Shown here: positions 27,288 to 35,949 of the stretch, piece after piece
Layout: each line of letters starts with the position of its first letter
Numbering within the stretch: position 1 is the first letter of the stretch
Origin: Ruegeria sp. R13_0
Lineage (GTDB): Bacteria > Pseudomonadota > Alphaproteobacteria > Rhodobacterales > Rhodobacteraceae
Direction: 5' to 3'
Assembly (NCBI RefSeq): GCF_017743995.1
Contig: NZ_JAGHRB010000003.1
Coordinates: forward strand, 290,003-354,002
DNA: 64,000 bases
Position numbers and translations under genes: made by a program
Notes under the pieces: model-generated
Told to the model about the DNA's origin: nothing
What the model saw: the letters and a program-made list of their open reading frames with translations, nothing else
The model's database searches: none

Positions 27288-28690
27288 GTTCCGCTACCAG
27301 CTATGCTCTGGCGGCCTATTTTCTGGCACTTTTCGGCATTGCTATCTGGGCGAGATCAAAGCGTCGTGGAACAATCGAAAGCTACTATCTCGCTGACCGC
27401 GATATAGGCGTGTTTGCTCTGTCGGCCACCCTCGTTGCCTCAGCGGTGAATGCTCTCGCGGTAACCGGAACCCCAGCCCTTTTCTACACTGGTGGTGTTC
27501 TGTTTTCTCAGATGTTTGTAGCGGTATTGGTGACGTCTGCACTTGTTTGGTCTTTTGGGCCAGAGATCGCCAAGAAAGGCCGCCAAGGTAGAATTGTCAC
27601 CCAAGCGGAGTATTTCGGCCGTCACTATGCTTCCCGCAATGTTCAATTGTTTGCCGCCCTGCTGGGGCTTTTGTCGCTGATTCCGTTCCTTGCCGCGCAG
27701 ATTGTCGGTGTCGGTAAGATTCTCGCCGGAGTTTCCGGCGGTCAGATCCCGTTTGAAGTTGGAGTGATGAGTTGTGCGTTCGCCATCGCGATCTACGTTT
27801 TCTTTGGTGGTGCAAGAGCCGTTGTCGCGAGTGATGTTCTGCAGGGCGTCATCATTCTCATATTCCTACTTGCCGCCGCTCTAATTCTGATCAATGCGCA
27901 AGGGGGGCTGTTTGAGGTGCTCACCCAAGTTAGCCTGTCAATGCCAGACAAGCTCGTTTTTTCCCCAGGCAATTTACCACCCTTTATAGATAACTGCCTG
28001 TCCTGGTCATTTGCGTTCTTTCTCTGGCCGCACATGTTCCAACGTCTGTTGATGGCGAGAAAGGAAACTCGAATCCGCCACGTCGCCGCCATTAGCTGTC
28101 TGTCCTATTCCGTCGTCGTTCTTTGCATCCTGGCTACCGCGATGGCTGCGACGGTGCACTTTGGCGATGTTCAAATCGATCCGGATCGCTTGGTACCTGC
28201 CGCGTTGAGTGCGCTATGGCCAGTCGGCGGAACTATTCTAATTGTCGCTATTCTTGCCCTCGCTATGAGTACGATTGACAGCATTGTTTTGACATCCGGA
28301 TCAATCTTGTCGCGTGATTTTCTGTCACAACCGACGCAATCTGGCGAGGACGTTCGCAATAACGCAATTTCGCGAATTCTGATTTTGTTCGTTATGGCCC
28401 TGGCAATTTCGATTGCCATGACCGAGTTCGGTACGCGAACGATCGTTCCATTGGTCACATTAAGCGCGTCAGTTGCGACATTGGCGTTGTGGCCTTTGCT
28501 CGGTACAGTTTGGCCGAAAGCGAGTGCCATGGGGGTTATCATCACGCAAGTCGGCGGCCTATCGGCTATGATCTATGTTTTTGTAACTGGAAACAGTCCG
28601 TTTCAACCGCTTGGCTCGGCATCCACTGCGTTTATTGTCTCAGCAGCAGTGTTTTTGGCGACGACGCTGGTCTTTCCGCGGAAAAATTAG
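27284..28690 (+). CDS. Sodium:solute symporter family protein
   Basis: 468 residues, about 12-13 hydrophobic segments. Features of the SSS (SLC5-like) family: YYLADRDIGVFALSATLVASAVNA near the N terminus (first helix pair after GIAIWARSKRRG), YFGRHYASRNVQLFA, the segment YVFFGGARAVVASDVLQGVIIL, and ILALAMSTIDSIVLTSGSILSRDF, which contains the sodium-site serine/threonine helix. Substrate unknown. GGGGGAACGTCACCT precedes the start. Confidence 0.9.
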   Translation: MSSATSYALAAYFLALFGIAIWARSKRRGTIESYYLADRDIGVFALSATLVASAVNALAVTGTPALFYTGGVLFSQMFVAVLVTSALVWSFGPEIAKKGRQGRIVTQAEYFGRHYASRNVQLFAALLGLLSLIPFLAAQIVGVGKILAGVSGGQIPFEVGVMSCAFAIAIYVFFGGARAVVASDVLQGVIILIFLLAAALILINAQGGLFEVLTQVSLSMPDKLVFSPGNLPPFIDNCLSWSFAFFLWPHMFQRLLMARKETRIRHVAAISCLSYSVVVLCILATAMAATVHFGDVQIDPDRLVPAALSALWPVGGTILIVAILALAMSTIDSIVLTSGSILSRDFLSQPTQSGEDVRNNAISRILILFVMALAISIAMTEFGTRTIVPLVTLSASVATLALWPLLGTVWPKASAMGVIITQVGGLSAMIYVFVTGNSPFQPLGSASTAFIVSAAVFLATTLVFPRKN

Positions 28691-29011
28691 CAATTTGAAG
28701 GGTCACCGCAGCAGAGAATAACTTCCAGAATAGAACTTCGCGGCAACATCGTGGGACTAAGGGAGGTTCTGCGGCTTTTGAAGTGACCTAAAGTGTCCAA
28801 CCACTAAGAACAGTTAGGCGGACAAAGGTTCCCGATACTGTTGCAGCAAGATCAACGTTAGCTGTTCAGTCGAAATGCGGAATTACTTGCGGCGCTGCGT
28901 AGCATTTTCCCGAAGCGTTCGTTTTAGTAGGACAATCAGGCTAGAAGCCATAACTATTCCTATCCGGCCGATTTCGCGGCCTGCACGGCCGCGCAGGAGA
29001 CGGCGGCAAGT
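28691..29011. other. Intergenic with weak hairpins near the right end
   Basis: 321 bp without a gene. GGCCG/CGGCC (28966-28981) and CCTGC/GCAGG (28980-28997) form two adjacent short hairpins about 15-45 bp past the stop of the hydrolase gene on the minus strand; they may terminate it. Nothing else is seen. Confidence 0.35.
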
Positions 29012-29707
29012 TCAAATTGCAGACGTTAACATATGGACCAAGTCTTCAGGCCTATCAATCATCACGTAGTGCCCGCATGGCATCGATATCGCCGTCCACC
29101 CCGACTGATGCTGATACCGCTCGAAAGATGGTTGGCCCAGCCCTGGACGCCAGCCAGTAGCATAGATGTAGGTCCGCATTAACTTTTTGGCCCCACCGCT
29201 CACCAGTTGCATCGGTTGCTCAAGTGTCTTCAGCGGTTGCGCGACATTTCGGCGGTCCACCCACGCACAATCTGATCCGTTCACCGAAAATGCCTCCGCC
29301 GGGTCTGGCGCGACTTTGCCATCGACGGCACTAGCACGAAGCCCTGCCGCGATGTCCGCAGGCAAAACGTCCAAGGCCGCCTGTCCGTCGCCCGGCACGA
29401 GCGCATCGAGGTACACCAGTGAGCGAATGAGCGTGTGCGCCCTATCCGCGACACCAGTGACAACCATGCCGCCATAGCTATGACCGCACAAAACAATGTC
29501 GGAGAGTTCTTCGCACGCGATTACCGCCAGGACATCCTCGATATGCATGGCCAGATCGGTTTCGTCACTGACGAGGTGAGCACGTTCACCCAAACCTGTC
29601 AATGTCGGGGTGAAAACATCGTGGCCTGCCCGGCGCAGAAGCGCGGCTACGCGCGCCCAGCACCATCCCCCTTGCCACGCTCCATGAACCAACACAAATG
29701 TCGCCAT
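29012..29707 (-). CDS. Alpha/beta hydrolase (pyrethroid hydrolase/salicylate esterase-like)
   Basis: About 231 residues, start at MATFVLVHGAW (ATG 29705-29707). FVLVHGAWQGGWCWARV forms the oxyanion region, VLCGHSYGGMVV holds the nucleophile serine (GHSYGG), and near the C terminus MPCGHYVMIDRPEDL holds the catalytic His. This is the plant methylesterase/EstC-like hydrolase group. Substrate unknown. It is a single gene. Confidence 0.88.
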   Translation of the reverse strand: MATFVLVHGAWQGGWCWARVAALLRRAGHDVFTPTLTGLGERAHLVSDETDLAMHIEDVLAVIACEELSDIVLCGHSYGGMVVTGVADRAHTLIRSLVYLDALVPGDGQAALDVLPADIAAGLRASAVDGKVAPDPAEAFSVNGSDCAWVDRRNVAQPLKTLEQPMQLVSGGAKKLMRTYIYATGWRPGLGQPSFERYQHQSGWTAISMPCGHYVMIDRPEDLVHMLTSAI

Positions 29708-29737
29708 AACCCGCCCCCACTTCATCGATACTGCCAC

Positions 29738-30315
29738 GACAGTAAATTCAACAGGGCCGTACCGTCCACAGCTTCGCTTGGTAGTTCAGCGCAAATTCTC
29801 TGCTCATAGTCGCTACTACGCTGGGCACGCCGCAAGAAGCGTCAGAAGACTCCGTTCCACTACTTTGCCGAACGCACGAGCATCTGCAAAAGAACACATC
29901 CGCGAGCCTACGCAGAGCGCGCCTTTCTGCGCGAATTGATAGCCCGCAAACCTGACGCCATACAAAGCGTCCTCGGGCTTACGGGTATGATGACCCAATA
30001 CCCCTGCAATTTCATAAGGCCGTTGGGATGCAGCAACAGTAGCCGCCGGTGCAGGTGCAGCATCCTGTTGATCGGTCGATCCAGCTGGACCGAGGACATC
30101 CCAAACCGGGCCTTCATCACCAGGCTTTACAATTGTAGCATTCGGGACAAACCCGACTTTGGGCCAATGTCTGCTCCGAAACGAGTTGTTGCTTTCTTAA
30201 TCTTTGCCCTGTATGAAACGCGCAACGCCGCGTGTGGATGACCAAATCAGCGGCAAAGTATTCTCGTCCGTGATCCCCAGATCGTTGTCTTGAATAGCTC
30301 CTTGAGAGCAACGAA
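29738..30315 (-). other. Gene-poor region with a possible gene fragment (29816 to about 30160)
   Basis: On the minus strand a frame ending at 29816 stays open for about 115 codons and contains GFVPNATIVKPGDEGPVWDVLG, an alanine/proline linker and RKPEDALYGVRFAGYQFAQ. The composition is protein-like, but there is no start codon upstream before a stop near 30200. It may be the 3' part of a decayed or frameshifted gene, or one with an unusual start. No family is recognised. Confidence 0.3.
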
Positions 30316-31740
30316 ATGACGGCGGCTATTTCATACGAGCTTCCAAATAGATTAGAGAGACCAAGTGCCGACTGCGGTGAACCGCGCACGGCACGAGACC
30401 AAACGCTTTTGACGACATTTGACACCCTCGGCCTTGCCGAGCCCATCCTGAAGGCCATCAAGGCTCAAGGATATTCGACCCCCACGCCCATTCAGGCCAA
30501 GGTCATTCCGCTGCTACAATCTGAGCGCGACGTGATTGGCATTGCCCAGACCGGCACGGGAAAAACCGCCTCATTCGTATTGCCCCTGTTGCACCGGATT
30601 GAGCGTGAGAAATCAAAACCAGCACCGAAACACTGCACAGCCCTGATCCTGACGCCCACGCGTGAGCTTGCGGCGCAGATCGTAGACAACATCCGTGCAT
30701 ACAGCCAGTTCAGCCGCATTTCCACGAACTTGGTCGTCGGAGGCGTGCGTCCCACCGGGCAGATCAAGGCCCTCAGTGTGGGCATAGACATCGTGGTGGC
30801 AACACCTGGACGCTTGCTCGACCACCTCGGCACAGGTGTCATCGACCTGTCCGCGACCAAAGCCATTGTGGTGGATGAGGCAGACCAGATGCTGGATCTG
30901 GGCTTTCTGCCCAGCATTCGCAAGATCATGGCCAAGCTGCCTAAAAAACGACTGACAGCGCTGCTTTCGGCAACAATGCCGGGGCAAATCAGAAAGCTTG
31001 CCGATGACTTCCTGAACGATCCGGCAGAGGTTCAGGTGGCGGCAGTTTCAAAGCCGATTGAACGGATCGCGCAGAGCGTCCGACATGTGGCCAAACAGGA
31101 CAAACGCCGTGTTCTGGCAGATATCCTGTCGGACAAGGACGTGCATCGCGCGGTCGTGTTCACACGTACCAAACGCGGTGCCGATAACGTCTGCAAGCAC
31201 CTGATTGCCGCCGGGATCAACTCCGCAGCCATTCACGGGAACAAAAGCCAGCCTCAGCGCGAACGCGCCATGGCGGGGTTCCGGTCAGGGGCAATCACTG
31301 TCCTTGTGGCCACCGATATCGCGGCACGGGGGATCGACATCGATGATGTATCCCATGTAGTGAATTACGAGCTTCCAAACGTGCCAGAATCCTACGTGCA
31401 TCGCATCGGCCGGACTGCGCGTGCAGGCAGAACCGGCACCGCGATTTCACTGTGTGATCGCGAAGAGATGCCCCTCCTGCGGGATATTGAAAAGTTGATC
31501 GGCAACCGGTTGCCAAGTGACCTAAAACCGCCAGCCGTGCCTGTGAAACGCGGTCGGGTTGCACAACCGAAAAAGCCCAGCGTTGCCAATGTTACACCGT
31601 CGCCAAAGCCGCGAACGGTTAGCCACGCAACGCGCCAGCGAAACGGACACCAACAACACCAGATCGACCCCTCGCAAGCGCAGGACGGTCTTATGCGAAT
31701 GCTCTCCAACATTGGTGAGTTTACCCAACCTGCTGCCTGA
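30316..31740 (+). CDS. DEAD-box RNA helicase, RhlE type
   Basis: 474 residues. All helicase motifs are visible: Q motif (YSTPTPIQ), Walker A AQTGTGKT, PTREL, TPGR, DEAD (VVDEADQMLDLGF), SAT, then VFTRTKRGAD, ATDIAARGID and YVHRIGRTARAG. The C-terminal 80 residues are basic and disordered. The start at 30316 gives a 31-residue N-terminal extension; TTG 30409 (reading TTFDTLGLAEPIL) would be the usual family start. The cold-shock gene follows 59 bp downstream, a common pairing for RNA remodelling in the cold. Confidence 0.9.
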   Translation: MTAAISYELPNRLERPSADCGEPRTARDQTLLTTFDTLGLAEPILKAIKAQGYSTPTPIQAKVIPLLQSERDVIGIAQTGTGKTASFVLPLLHRIEREKSKPAPKHCTALILTPTRELAAQIVDNIRAYSQFSRISTNLVVGGVRPTGQIKALSVGIDIVVATPGRLLDHLGTGVIDLSATKAIVVDEADQMLDLGFLPSIRKIMAKLPKKRLTALLSATMPGQIRKLADDFLNDPAEVQVAAVSKPIERIAQSVRHVAKQDKRRVLADILSDKDVHRAVVFTRTKRGADNVCKHLIAAGINSAAIHGNKSQPQRERAMAGFRSGAITVLVATDIAARGIDIDDVSHVVNYELPNVPESYVHRIGRTARAGRTGTAISLCDREEMPLLRDIEKLIGNRLPSDLKPPAVPVKRGRVAQPKKPSVANVTPSPKPRTVSHATRQRNGHQQHQIDPSQAQDGLMRMLSNIGEFTQPAA

Positions 31741-31799
31741 GCGCAGCTAGCAGCCCCGCCAATCCCGGCGGGCGCACAAGTCATTGAAAGGATAATCTC

Positions 31800-32009
31800 A
31801 TGACGACCGGAACAGTAAAATGGTTCAACGAAACTAAAGGCTACGGCTTCATCGAACTGGATAACGGCAGCGGTGACGCGTTCGTACACATCAGTGCGGT
31901 TCAGCGTTCTGGCCTCGACAGCCTGAAAGAAGGCGCAAAGGTCGGCTTCGATCTCAAAGAAGACCGGATGCGCGGCAAGACCTCCGCCGAAAACCTTCAA
32001 TTGCAGTAG
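31800..32009 (+). CDS. Cold-shock protein, CspA family
   Basis: 69 residues: [16 protein letters not shown] with RNP1 (KGYGFIE) and DAFVHISAV (RNP2) on a five-strand OB fold. It binds single-stranded RNA/DNA and melts mRNA structure. Ribosome binding site GAAAGGATAATCTC. It is placed directly after the RhlE-like helicase gene and likely cotranscribed or linked in function. Confidence 0.93.
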   Translation: MTTGTVKWFNETKGYGFIELDNGSGDAFVHISAVQRSGLDSLKEGAKVGFDLKEDRMRGKTSAENLQLQ

Positions 32010-32131
32010 GCAATTCACAAACGATGCCAGACTGCGGCAGCAATTGCTGCTGTCTGGAAGCCCAGGGATTCAGAACCTGCCATTTGAGAACGCCGGTCAG
32101 CAAAACCCGCCCAAGTGGTGGCGGTGTCTTA

Positions 32132-32611
32132 TCAGTCGGATTGGGCACGTCGTTCTGCCTCGGCCTTCAGACCGCGATTGAAGGCTTGGTAACCATCCAC
32201 GTACATCTTGGCCAAACGACCGCCCATCAGGAAGGTGATGCCGCCTATGATCTCGTCGGATTGCACGAAACGAGTCTTTCCTCCGTCCAAGGGCTCCACG
32301 CGGAAATGATGGTTGTCGCGAATGCCGCCCGGTCCCTTCTCAGCCCAATAGAACTGCGTTCCGTCCACGACTGTGATCGTATGATCCAGAGTGGTCAGCT
32401 TATCTTTCGAGGGATCGAGTAGAAAGTCGACAGTGATCTTTGATCCATCCTTGATCTCTCCCTTGATGCCGACGAGGAACGCTGCCCAATTCCCGTAGTT
32501 GGCCGTGTCGGTCAGGACCGACCATACCACTTCTGGTGGCGCATCGATCACGATGTCGGTATGAATCCTGTGATGTGAGAAGCTCACTTTTTCCGATGAT
32601 CCGTTTTCCAT
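32132..32611 (-). CDS. SRPBCC domain-containing protein
   Basis: 159 residues. HTDIVIDAPPEVVWSVLTDTANYGNWAAFL is the standard SRPBCC (Bet v 1-like) opening, with DHTITVVDGTQFYWAEKGPGG and a C-terminal long helix LAKMYVDGYQAFNRGLKAE. It is a likely small-molecule binding or stress protein. It is the last gene of the TetR-linked operon (19 bp after the membrane-protein gene). Confidence 0.85.
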   Translation of the reverse strand: MENGSSEKVSFSHHRIHTDIVIDAPPEVVWSVLTDTANYGNWAAFLVGIKGEIKDGSKITVDFLLDPSKDKLTTLDHTITVVDGTQFYWAEKGPGGIRDNHHFRVEPLDGGKTRFVQSDEIIGGITFLMGGRLAKMYVDGYQAFNRGLKAEAERRAQSD

Positions 32612-32629
32612 GACTTTCTTCCTTAGGTC

Positions 32630-33085
32630 TCAGGCGCTGATTGGCGACGGGCCAGCCCTGCCCTGAACTGTGATCCTCCCGAACCGATCCCGCATGCGCT
32701 TGGATCGGAAGAGATAGATCGAGATGATGATGTAATTGATGCACTCCTGAACAAAGTTCCGGTAGCGATCCGGGCTATCCAGCATATCGAATGTCTGCAC
32801 TGCGCACATCGTGGCGAGCGCGGTGAACATGACAAGCATGGCAATTGGCGTGAAGTTCCAGCGGAAGAAGTACCCGACCAGAAACGTCACCCCGGACGCG
32901 GTGATGACGATCCAGTTCAAGGTCTGCATTCCGACCGGAAAGGTCGCGTTTTGCAGCGGCATGAGCGGAGCCAGTCCGGTGAAGTACTCCAGAAACCCGA
33001 GCAATCCCCAACCGAGCATGATAAACGATGCGAGCACGATTAGTAACTCGAAGCCTTGCGAGATACGGTCCATTAGTGTCGTCAT
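32630..33085 (-). CDS. Hypothetical four-helix membrane protein
   Basis: About 151 residues with four hydrophobic segments (around LLIVLASFIMLGWGLLGFL, LNWIVITASGVTFLVGYFF, MLVMFTALATMCAV and CINYIIISIYLF). The start is ATG 33083-33085, or GTG 33094, which overlaps the SDR stop. It resembles small membrane proteins found with SDR genes in proteobacteria; no family name is certain. It is part of the operon 34816 to 32132. Confidence 0.7.
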   Translation of the reverse strand: MTTLMDRISQGFELLIVLASFIMLGWGLLGFLEYFTGLAPLMPLQNATFPVGMQTLNWIVITASGVTFLVGYFFRWNFTPIAMLVMFTALATMCAVQTFDMLDSPDRYRNFVQECINYIIISIYLFRSKRMRDRFGRITVQGRAGPSPISA

Positions 33086-33090
33086 CGGAC

Positions 33091-33924
33091 TCACCCCAAC
33101 ATCCGCATCATGAACCGGTCGAACATGCGGTCGCTCAGGATGCGGCGAAAGAAAATGGCCTGCCTGACGCCGACACCGGCGGCGTAGCGTGTCTTGGGCT
33201 TCGACGCCTTGATCGCCGCGACAATGACTTCGGCAATCACACTGGGTGGAGAGGCCGTGCCTTTCTCCGCGCCCATGTTGCGGAACCAGTCCGCCATTTT
33301 CCGCGCGATGGCGCTGTACGGACCGCCTCCAGAGGTCCCGAGCAACGGATCGATAAAGCCGCTCGTGATCTCGGTATCGATCGCACCGGGGCGAACGACC
33401 ACTACGTCAATCCCGAACTGCTCTGTCTCGGCACGCAGGCAATCGCTGAAGCCTTCGAGTGCAAACTTGCTTGAGACATACCAGGCTGCCAGCGGTGCAT
33501 GCACCTTCCCCTCGCCCGACGAAACGTTGATGATCTTGCCCCACCCCTGCTGGCGCATATGCGGCAAAACCAGTTGGGTCAGTCGGCCAAGCCCGAAGAA
33601 ATTGACGTCGAACTGATAGCGAGCCTTATCAATATCCGTTTCTTCGACCGAACCATAGACCGACAGGCCGGCGTTGTTCACCAGGATATCGACGCCGCCA
33701 TGATCGCGCTCGATCTGTTCGACCACTGCAACGACGTCCTCCTCCTTGGTCACGTCCATCTTGATCGGGATGCCCCCAAGCGCCTTCAGATCGTCCATGA
33801 TCTCAACTCGGCGTGCCACCGGGTAGACAATATACCCTTCCTTCGCGAGCGCTTCTGCGGTGGCCTTACCTATGCCGCTGGAAGCGCCGGTCACAAGGGC
33901 AACTCTCTTTCCATTGTTGTTCAT
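33091..33924 (-). CDS. SDR-family oxidoreductase
   Basis: 277 residues. VTGASSGIGKATAEAL binds NAD(P), ILVNNAGLS is the structural NNAG, and the catalytic set is INVSSGEG (Ser) with WYVSSKFALEG (Tyr-x-x-x-Lys). RPGAIDTEI follows. The length and C-terminal tail fit the classical SDR branch near 17-beta-hydroxysteroid dehydrogenases. It is 10 bp downstream of the other SDR gene and in the same TetR-controlled operon. Confidence 0.9.
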   Translation of the reverse strand: MNNNGKRVALVTGASSGIGKATAEALAKEGYIVYPVARRVEIMDDLKALGGIPIKMDVTKEEDVVAVVEQIERDHGGVDILVNNAGLSVYGSVEETDIDKARYQFDVNFFGLGRLTQLVLPHMRQQGWGKIINVSSGEGKVHAPLAAWYVSSKFALEGFSDCLRAETEQFGIDVVVVRPGAIDTEITSGFIDPLLGTSGGGPYSAIARKMADWFRNMGAEKGTASPPSVIAEVIVAAIKASKPKTRYAAGVGVRQAIFFRRILSDRMFDRFMMRMLG

Positions 33925-33934
33925 GGCTTCGCCC

Positions 33935-34816
33935 TTAGACAGAGAATGTCTGACCGGTCATCTCTTCCGAGAGCAACCAGAGACGCTTGGCCACATCATG
34001 ATCGTCGCAGATTGGATTACGGATCGCGTCGCCAGTCTCCCCACTCATCTCTTCTGGTCCCGTCGGGCCGTAGTAATCCCCACCCTCGACCTCCTCAGAC
34101 AGGGCGGCAAACAGTGACGGCTTGGCAGCGTCTTCGTTGGAATGAAGCAGTTGCTCGACTTGCGCCTTCATTGCCTCACGCGAGGCGTCATCCAAGTCCT
34201 GGAACAGGCCGGAATCGGAACCGCCGGGATGCACCGTCAGCGACTTCAGAACCTTGCCGGACGCCCGAAGACGGCGGTCCAGCTCGTCGCCAAACAGGAG
34301 GCAGGCAAGCTTCGACTGTCCGTAGGCCAAACCAGGGTCTTGGCCACAGGTCAGATCATCGAAGTGAATGCTCGCGCCCTTGTGCGCAATGCTCGACAGC
34401 GAAACGATCCGCGATGCGGGGTTGTCCGGGATCAGGTCGATCAAAAGAGCGGTGAGCAGGAAATGCCCTAGATGATTGGTTGCAAATTGCAGATCGACGC
34501 CTTGGGCGTTGGTACGTGCTGAGTAGAGCAGAATGCCTGCGTTGTTGATCAAGACATCGAGCGTTGTGTAGCGGGTGCGATACGCCTCGGCAAAGGCACG
34601 GACCGAAGCGAGATCGCTCAGATCCAGCAAGATGATGTCGAGCGATGCAGAAGGAACCCGAGCGAGGACCTCGGTCTTGGCAGCTTCGGCCTTGGCTTGG
34701 CTGCGGCAGGCCATGACAACGTGGAAACCCGCTTCGGCCATTCCCACAGTTGTCTCAAACCCGATGCCATTGTTTGCGCCGGTGACGATAGCGATTCTTC
34801 CAGTTTGTGCAGACAT
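33935..34816 (-). CDS. SDR-family oxidoreductase, retinol-dehydrogenase-like
   Basis: About 293 residues, start ATG 34814-34816 with AGGAATTGAT upstream. IVTGANNGIGFETTVGMAEAG, LINNAGIL, SLSSIAHKG and GLAYGQSKLACLL (Tyr-x-x-x-Lys) define the retinol dehydrogenase/protochlorophyllide-reductase-like branch. It is the first gene of the operon running to 32132, and the TetR gene is divergent 80 bp away. Confidence 0.88.
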   Translation of the reverse strand: MSAQTGRIAIVTGANNGIGFETTVGMAEAGFHVVMACRSQAKAEAAKTEVLARVPSASLDIILLDLSDLASVRAFAEAYRTRYTTLDVLINNAGILLYSARTNAQGVDLQFATNHLGHFLLTALLIDLIPDNPASRIVSLSSIAHKGASIHFDDLTCGQDPGLAYGQSKLACLLFGDELDRRLRASGKVLKSLTVHPGGSDSGLFQDLDDASREAMKAQVEQLLHSNEDAAKPSLFAALSEEVEGGDYYGPTGPEEMSGETGDAIRNPICDDHDVAKRLWLLSEEMTGQTFSV

Positions 34817-34833
34817 ATCAATTCCTGACGAGT

Positions 34834-34856
34834 TGACATTTGGTGTATGATTGTCA
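34834..34856. promoter_or_regulatory. Probable TetR operator, copy 1
   Basis: TGACA-N13-TGTCA between the divergent SDR and TetR genes. The same half-sites and spacing occur again at 34863-34885. The arms are short here (5 bp), but the repeat of the design supports a real site. Confidence 0.55.
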
Positions 34857-34858
34857 CT

Positions 34859-34889
34859 ATATTGACACTCAGTATTCATTTGTCAATAT
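34859..34889. promoter_or_regulatory. Probable TetR operator, copy 2 (9-bp arms)
   Basis: ATATTGACA and TGTCAATAT form a perfect 9-bp inverted repeat with a 13-bp spacer, 8 bp upstream of the TetR gene start. It is centred 29 bp from copy 1. Placement would block both the tetR promoter and the SDR operon promoter. Confidence 0.65.
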
Positions 34890-34896
34890 GTAAATC

Positions 34897-35460
34897 ATGG
34901 AAGATCGCTACGCATACATCATCGAAGCCGCAAAGGGCCTGTTTATCCGCTACGGCGTAAAGCGAACCGGCATGAACGACATAGCTGAGGCAGCAAGCAT
35001 TTCTCGGCAAACGCTCTACAAGGCATTTGCCAATAAGGACGAGGTGCTGCAGGCGACCATACGGTCTCTGGCGGACAAGGTTGTCCTGGATATCGAGGCC
35101 GGTTTGGGCAAAGCCGAAGGTCTTGGCGCGCAGCTGGACGTCATCTTCAAGCACACTGTCATTGAGCACTATGACTTCTTGCAATCATCGCCCAATGCCG
35201 AAGACATTATTGCGGGCGTGACGGCCTCCAGTCAGGAAGAGCTTGAGGCAGGTGCACAGAGAAACACCGAGATCATTGCTAGGGTCCTCGTGCCCTACTC
35301 GGGTAGTATTGAGAAGTGCGGTCTGATCGTAAGCCAGTATGCAGATTTCGTTCAGCGGTCAGCGACTGCTGCAAAGTACAATGCCAAGAGCAGAAAGCAC
35401 TTGCTTGAGCTTTTGGCGGCACTTCGGGTGTCGGCATTGAAGGTAACGGGTGCCAGCTAG
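34897..35460 (+). CDS. TetR family transcriptional regulator
   Basis: 187 residues. IIEAAKGLFIRYGVKRTGMNDIAEAASISRQTLYKAFANKDEVL is the TetR DNA-binding domain (about residues 8-52). The C-terminal ligand domain is all helical and of unknown specificity. It is divergent from the SDR/membrane/SRPBCC operon, with two inverted repeats between them, so local repression is the likely role. Confidence 0.9.
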   Translation: MEDRYAYIIEAAKGLFIRYGVKRTGMNDIAEAASISRQTLYKAFANKDEVLQATIRSLADKVVLDIEAGLGKAEGLGAQLDVIFKHTVIEHYDFLQSSPNAEDIIAGVTASSQEELEAGAQRNTEIIARVLVPYSGSIEKCGLIVSQYADFVQRSATAAKYNAKSRKHLLELLAALRVSALKVTGAS

Positions 35461-35724
35461 AGGGCTACGTCGGCCCATTGCAGACCTTCACCCCATAGTC
35501 CCCATGCTGCGGCGCAGCCCGTCGAACCTGCCGTTCGCGGCGTGCGCAAAATCAAAGGCTGCCTGAACTCGCGAAATGCGGACAAAACCCCAATTCGCTG
35601 CGCCAATTCCCAACGGCCGCTGTCCGCGCCAACATGACATTGAGTTCCATCAAATAGGGCGAAAGGAAGCTTTCGGTATCAATGCGAGTGACACGGTTTT
35701 GCCCGCTCGCTAAAAACATTCGAT
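35461..35724. other. Intergenic, nothing recognised
   Basis: 264 bp between the TetR gene and the iolG remnant. GC-rich in parts (CTGCGGCGCAGC near 35503-35514 is a short palindrome). No gene. Confidence 0.35.
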
Positions 35725-35919
35725 TTAATCCGCATGGGTGTCCGTCATCGTGCAGATCACGATTGAGTCCAAATCGTCAGCGTCCTTGATTGCCTGAATG
35801 GTCCGGATGTCACGGCAAAACGATCCGGACGTCGGCCCTTCGGCCTTGGCGAGGGCCATTGCGGAGGCATGGACCTTTCCGGTCCGGCCGGTGCCGGGGA
35901 CTGCAAAGCTCCTCGGCAT
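35725..35919 (-). pseudogene. Remnant of an inositol 2-dehydrogenase gene (iolG-like)
   Basis: A 64-codon frame. Its start, VPGTGRTGKVHASAMAL, matches the GxGRxGxVHA nucleotide-binding opening of Gfo/Idh/MocA inositol dehydrogenases. After a gap of about 20 missing residues it resumes with DIRTIQAIKDADDLDSIVIC and TDTHAD, then a stop. A full protein would have about 330 residues, so this is an internally deleted and 3'-truncated fragment. It lies 30 bp downstream of the ABC ATPase gene at the end of the iolD/iolE operon, where an iolG gene is expected. Confidence 0.75.
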
Positions 35920-35949
35920 CCAGCTTTGTTTCTAATCCATCGACGCAGA

